From assembly GCA_902768825.1 (NCBI GenBank), contig CACXMR010000014.1:1-36586 (forward strand): a stretch of 36,586 bases of DNA, given 5' to 3'. The notes below the pieces were generated by a model. It ran no database searches, had not been told where the DNA came from, and worked only from the letters and a program-made list of their open reading frames with translations. The DNA comes from an uncultured Ruminococcus sp. (lineage in GTDB: Bacteria > Bacillota > Clostridia > Oscillospirales > Acutalibacteraceae). Position numbers and translations under genes: made by a program. Positions 33,658-36,586 of this stretch are shown here, one piece after another. Within the stretch, counting starts at the first letter, position 1; every line of letters begins with the position of its first letter.

Positions 33658-33702
33658 AAAAAATCCACCTGTACACGCTTAATATTATAGCATATACAGG
33701 TG
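33658..33702 (-). terminator. Probable intrinsic terminator of the ECF transporter gene
   Basis: On the minus strand, CACCTGTA and TACAGGTG form an 8-bp stem around a 21-nt AT-rich loop, then GGATTTTTTG. It lies about 40 bp after the transporter stop. The long loop weakens the call; the T-run supports it. Confidence 0.6.
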
Positions 33703-33740
33703 ATATTGAAAATATATAATTACTGACTTTTTTGGAAAAA

Positions 33741-36386
33741 TTATCGGATCAGGTCGTATTTTCTTTTTATGCGTTCAAGCCTTCTGAGGATAGGCATAGC
33801 CCCCACCGACAGAAAAACCGCAGTGGCAAGGGCATGGACGGTATCAAGCGGCAGACCCAGGGCATAGACCGAGGCGAGGGTTTCGGGTGTGACGGGAACC
33901 CCCGACATGATCAGAGAAGATGGGTTCATAATTCCGCCATAGACCAGCATTGCCATAAGGAACCCCCACAGGGCAAGGGACATCCTGTTTGCAGGAAGCA
34001 GGCGCCGATGGAAGATAATCCCTGACAGATAGCCTATCAGTCCCATAGTGAACATCTGCCAGGGGGTCCAGATGCCCTGACCGAAGAATATATTTGAGGC
34101 AAGCATAGAGACAGAGCCCACCATAAAGCCGGATTCACACCCCAGTGCCGCCCCCGAAAGAATGACTATGGCAGTGACGGGCTTACATTCCGGCAGCATA
34201 TAGAATACTGCTCTTCCGGCTACGGTCAGCGCACAGATCACTGCTATGAGGACAAGCTCACGGGCACGGATGCTTCGCTTTTCAAACATAATGTAAAAGG
34301 GCACTATGCTCTCCAGCAAAACCAGAAGGGAAATAAACAGATATCTGGTATCGTCAAGGATATATACCCCGAATAGCACCGTCAGCGGCACTAATATGAA
34401 AATACACCCGGCGGAGATCAACCGGCTTTTAAGGCTTTCACGCACAGGTGCGACGGCAATGCCCTTGACACTTCCGAGAGTGAACATAAAGCCGCAGGCG
34501 GATATAAACAGGGCGGCAAAGCCCCATAGCTTCTGCTGATCAAGAAAAGGGATCTTCAGCGTCTCAGAAGAGACAAACAGCGAAAACACAAAGATCCCAA
34601 GAAAAGCGGATGACAATACTTTCCTCATGGGCGTGACTGACGAAGGAGGAGGCTTGTCGTCAGGCTTTGGTGGTTTGTCATCAGACTCCATGCGGCGCTT
34701 TTTCAGATCGTCATACAGCTCCCGGTCACGGTCATTTATATCAAGGACTGCAAGAAGCTCCGGAACGGTCGTTGCCGTGGTGATTATGCCTCTTGACATC
34801 TTTGAAACGCAGGTGGTGTAGATGCCGTTATTGGAAAAAAACCTGCGGGGAGTGTCGGCACTGACTATCACACCGTCAAAAAGCAGTGCACAGCGCTTTG
34901 CATGGGCGGCACAGAATTCAAGGTCATGGCTGACGGCTATGACGGTGGTGCCGCTTTTTGTCAGTGAATCGATTATCTCTGCAAGCCTCATCCTGAAAAA
35001 GCAGTCAAGTCCCTTTGTCGGCTCGTCAAGGAGAAGTATTTCAGGCTCCGTGAGCAGGAGCTTGGCAAGAGCCGCCTTCTGCTGCTCTCCGCCGGAAAGA
35101 TCAAAGGGGTGCATATCGAGCAGCTTTTTGAGTCCGCAAAGGGATACTACCCTGTTTATTTTCTCCTGCTGCTCATCCTTTGACCTGTTCCTCCCCACAA
35201 AGGCGTCATAAAGCTCCTCCCTCAGCGTGGAACGGACAAAAAGAGACTGAGGCTCCTGCGGCAAAAGGGCTATGCGGTGGGCTACCGGATCAACAGCATT
35301 GATTTTCTTTCCGTCAATGGATATCCTGCCAAGCTTCGGCCTTGACTCGCCGCAAAGCAGTGAAAGCAGGGTGGTCTTGCCGGCTCCGTTGCCGCCAAGC
35401 ACCGCAAGGAACTCTCCCCTGTTTATGTCAAGGCTCAGCCCCTTGAGCACATCAGGGGCGCCCTTTTCGTATCTGTAATGGATATCACGAAGGCTTATAA
35501 AGGGCTTTTTTACCGAAGAAGGTGCTTCCTCCGGCAGTGGCTTTATTTCTCCGGACTTTGAAAACTCAGACAGCCACCTTTTGCCCTGGGATGAGGACAA
35601 GGGCACCTGTTTATCCGAACCGTCAGCATACTCAAATACCCTTGCCGGGGCGGGCATGGAGAGAAATACCGGATCTCCCGTGCCATAGAGACAGCGGACA
35701 GCATCCCCAGGAGTGCTGTCGCTGACGATCCTTCCCTCAGAAAGCACGATCAGCCTGTCACTGACGGGAAGCACCTCCTCAAGGCTGTGCTCGCTGATAA
35801 TAACAGTGGTGGAAAACTCAGTGTTTATGCGTTTGAGCAGAGAGATGAACTCGTATGAAGCCACAGGGTCAAGCTGGGCTGTGGGTTCGTCAAGAACCAG
35901 CACAGAGGGCTGCATAACCATTGCGCCCGCAAGAGCAAGTATCTGCCGCTGGCCCCCCGAAAGCTCCTCAACATCAGACTCAAACCATTTTTCCATGCCG
36001 AAGAATGCCGCCATTTCCGCAGTCCTTCTCCTGATGAGGCTCTGGTCAAGTCCCAGGCTCTCAAGCCCGAAGGCAAGCTCGTGCCACACCTTGTCGGTAA
36101 CGCACTGGTGCTCCGGCGACTGAAAAACAAAGCCAATGGAAGCCGCCTGTGTCTTAGTGTCTGTCTGATCAAGAGGTCTGCCCTGAAAGAGCACTTCCCC
36201 CGATGCTTCACCTGAGGGGCGCAGGCAGGTCTTGAGCTGACGGAGCAGGGTACTCTTGCCACAGCCCGACAGACCGCAGACAGTTACAAATTCGCCCTCC
36301 CTCACTGTAAAGGAAATATCCTTTAATGCCATATCCTTTGCGTCAGGATAACGGAAGTTGAGTCCGTTTATTTTGTAGCAGTCCAT
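33741..36386 (-). CDS. ECF-type transporter: two ATPase domains fused to an S-like membrane domain
   Basis: The 881-aa protein has an EcfA/CbiO-type ATPase (about 1-240) with Walker A GLSGCGKST, LSGGQ (142-146), LVLDEP (163-168) and His200. A second ATPase (about 295-530) follows, with GGNGAGKTT (331-339), LSGGE (430-434), LLLDEP (451-456) and His487. After a Pro/Lys/Asp-rich linker (about 568-585) comes a membrane region (587-881) of roughly nine or ten helices. From about residue 705 (RELVLIAVICALTVAGR) it resembles ECF S components, which bind a vitamin or metal. The substrate is not evident; a cobalamin-type S unit is one possibility. The start overlaps the upstream partial gene by 19 bp, suggesting coupling to a T component. 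Confidence 0.85.
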   Translation of the reverse strand: MDCYKINGLNFRYPDAKDMALKDISFTVREGEFVTVCGLSGCGKSTLLRQLKTCLRPSGEASGEVLFQGRPLDQTDTKTQAASIGFVFQSPEHQCVTDKVWHELAFGLESLGLDQSLIRRRTAEMAAFFGMEKWFESDVEELSGGQRQILALAGAMVMQPSVLVLDEPTAQLDPVASYEFISLLKRINTEFSTTVIISEHSLEEVLPVSDRLIVLSEGRIVSDSTPGDAVRCLYGTGDPVFLSMPAPARVFEYADGSDKQVPLSSSQGKRWLSEFSKSGEIKPLPEEAPSSVKKPFISLRDIHYRYEKGAPDVLKGLSLDINRGEFLAVLGGNGAGKTTLLSLLCGESRPKLGRISIDGKKINAVDPVAHRIALLPQEPQSLFVRSTLREELYDAFVGRNRSKDEQQEKINRVVSLCGLKKLLDMHPFDLSGGEQQKAALAKLLLTEPEILLLDEPTKGLDCFFRMRLAEIIDSLTKSGTTVIAVSHDLEFCAAHAKRCALLFDGVIVSADTPRRFFSNNGIYTTCVSKMSRGIITTATTVPELLAVLDINDRDRELYDDLKKRRMESDDKPPKPDDKPPPSSVTPMRKVLSSAFLGIFVFSLFVSSETLKIPFLDQQKLWGFAALFISACGFMFTLGSVKGIAVAPVRESLKSRLISAGCIFILVPLTVLFGVYILDDTRYLFISLLVLLESIVPFYIMFEKRSIRARELVLIAVICALTVAGRAVFYMLPECKPVTAIVILSGAALGCESGFMVGSVSMLASNIFFGQGIWTPWQMFTMGLIGYLSGIIFHRRLLPANRMSLALWGFLMAMLVYGGIMNPSSLIMSGVPVTPETLASVYALGLPLDTVHALATAVFLSVGAMPILRRLERIKRKYDLIR

Positions 36387-36586
36387 TTTCTGCCCTCCCT
36401 CAGATCAATTATGAGTGGACACAGGCATAAGCCTGCAAAGCTCACATAGGTCATAATGTCCCTAAATCCCCATTCAACCGGGCTGATGCACGGGAAATAG
36501 TAATACTCCCCCGTTCCCGTTATGCAGCCCCACAACACACAGCATGAAAGTAAAAGCATAGCCGTGAGTATCAGCCCGTCACGCCG
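36368..36586 (-). CDS. C-terminal part of a membrane protein, probable ECF T component (cut by window end)
   Basis: The frame is open to the window edge and gives 72 residues. It has two hydrophobic stretches (around LILTAMLLLSCCVLWGC and TYVSFAGLCLCPLIIDL) with an aromatic YYYFPCISP between them, and a short basic end. Its stop lies inside the start of the ATPase-S fusion gene. Position and topology suit the end of an EcfT (T component), the one piece still missing from that transporter. No diagnostic EcfT coupling motif is within the visible part, so this is inference. Confidence 0.5.
   Translation of the reverse strand, partial: RRDGLILTAMLLLSCCVLWGCITGTGEYYYFPCISPVEWGFRDIMTYVSFAGLCLCPLIIDLREGRKWTATK

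Overview
The window reads as chromosomal DNA of a spore-forming, low-to-mid-GC Gram-positive bacterium of class Clostridia. A Ruminococcus-like member of the Oscillospiraceae is my best guess. Support comes from the Gram-positive replicative polymerase PolC, the Firmicutes gene order rpsB-tsf-pyrH-frr-uppS-cdsA-dxr-rseP-ispG-polC, lon next to engB, GerA-type germination genes, and strong AGGAGG-type ribosome binding sites with sigma-A promoters. The taxonomic placement is inference. There is no phage, plasmid, CRISPR array, complete insertion sequence or rRNA.

Layout. (1) 1-800: two identical tRNA-Gly(GCC) genes on the minus strand, driven by a consensus sigma-A promoter, with an AT-rich inverted repeat and two tandem GC hairpin units on their 3' side. 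(2) 801-7154, plus strand: murC, then a polyamine locus: E. coli-type SAM decarboxylase (speD), an Orn/Lys/Arg decarboxylase, spermidine synthase (speE), and a carboxy(nor)spermidine dehydrogenase whose usual decarboxylase partner is absent. (3) 7151-10394, minus: a germination operon, gerAA followed by a GerAB permease fused to a shortened GerAC domain. (4) 10688-11742, plus: a DUF421 (YetF/2Duf-like) and DUF4363 membrane-protein pair behind a possible forespore-type promoter. (5) 12060-15042, minus: lon-engB, with a good sigma-A promoter ahead of lon. (6) 15438-28529, minus: the translation, lipid, isoprenoid and replication cluster, in at least two transcription units (rpsB-tsf, ended by a clear intrinsic terminator, then pyrH through polC). 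(7) 29347-33364, minus: a probable operon of an ArsC/Spx-like protein, a YgiQ-family radical SAM protein, NfeD and an SPFH/stomatin protein. (8) 33741-36586, minus: an ECF vitamin transporter in which both ATPases and an S-like membrane domain are one polypeptide, preceded by the C-terminus of what is probably the T component.

The most unusual thing is between the genes. Almost every operon boundary holds copies of a modular, hairpin-rich intergenic repeat family. Two 105-bp copies differ at only two positions, lie in opposite orientation, and bracket the dxr-rseP-ispG-polC block. Another pair of inverted copies bounds a 576-bp segment that carries a degenerate reading frame and a 15-bp tandem repeat, like the remains of a small mobile element. 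The other points worth follow-up are the GerAB-GerAC fusion, the mixed polyamine pathway, the forespore-type promoter on the DUF421 pair, and the A-A-S transporter fusion. I did not find a complete, clearly new defence or mobile system.
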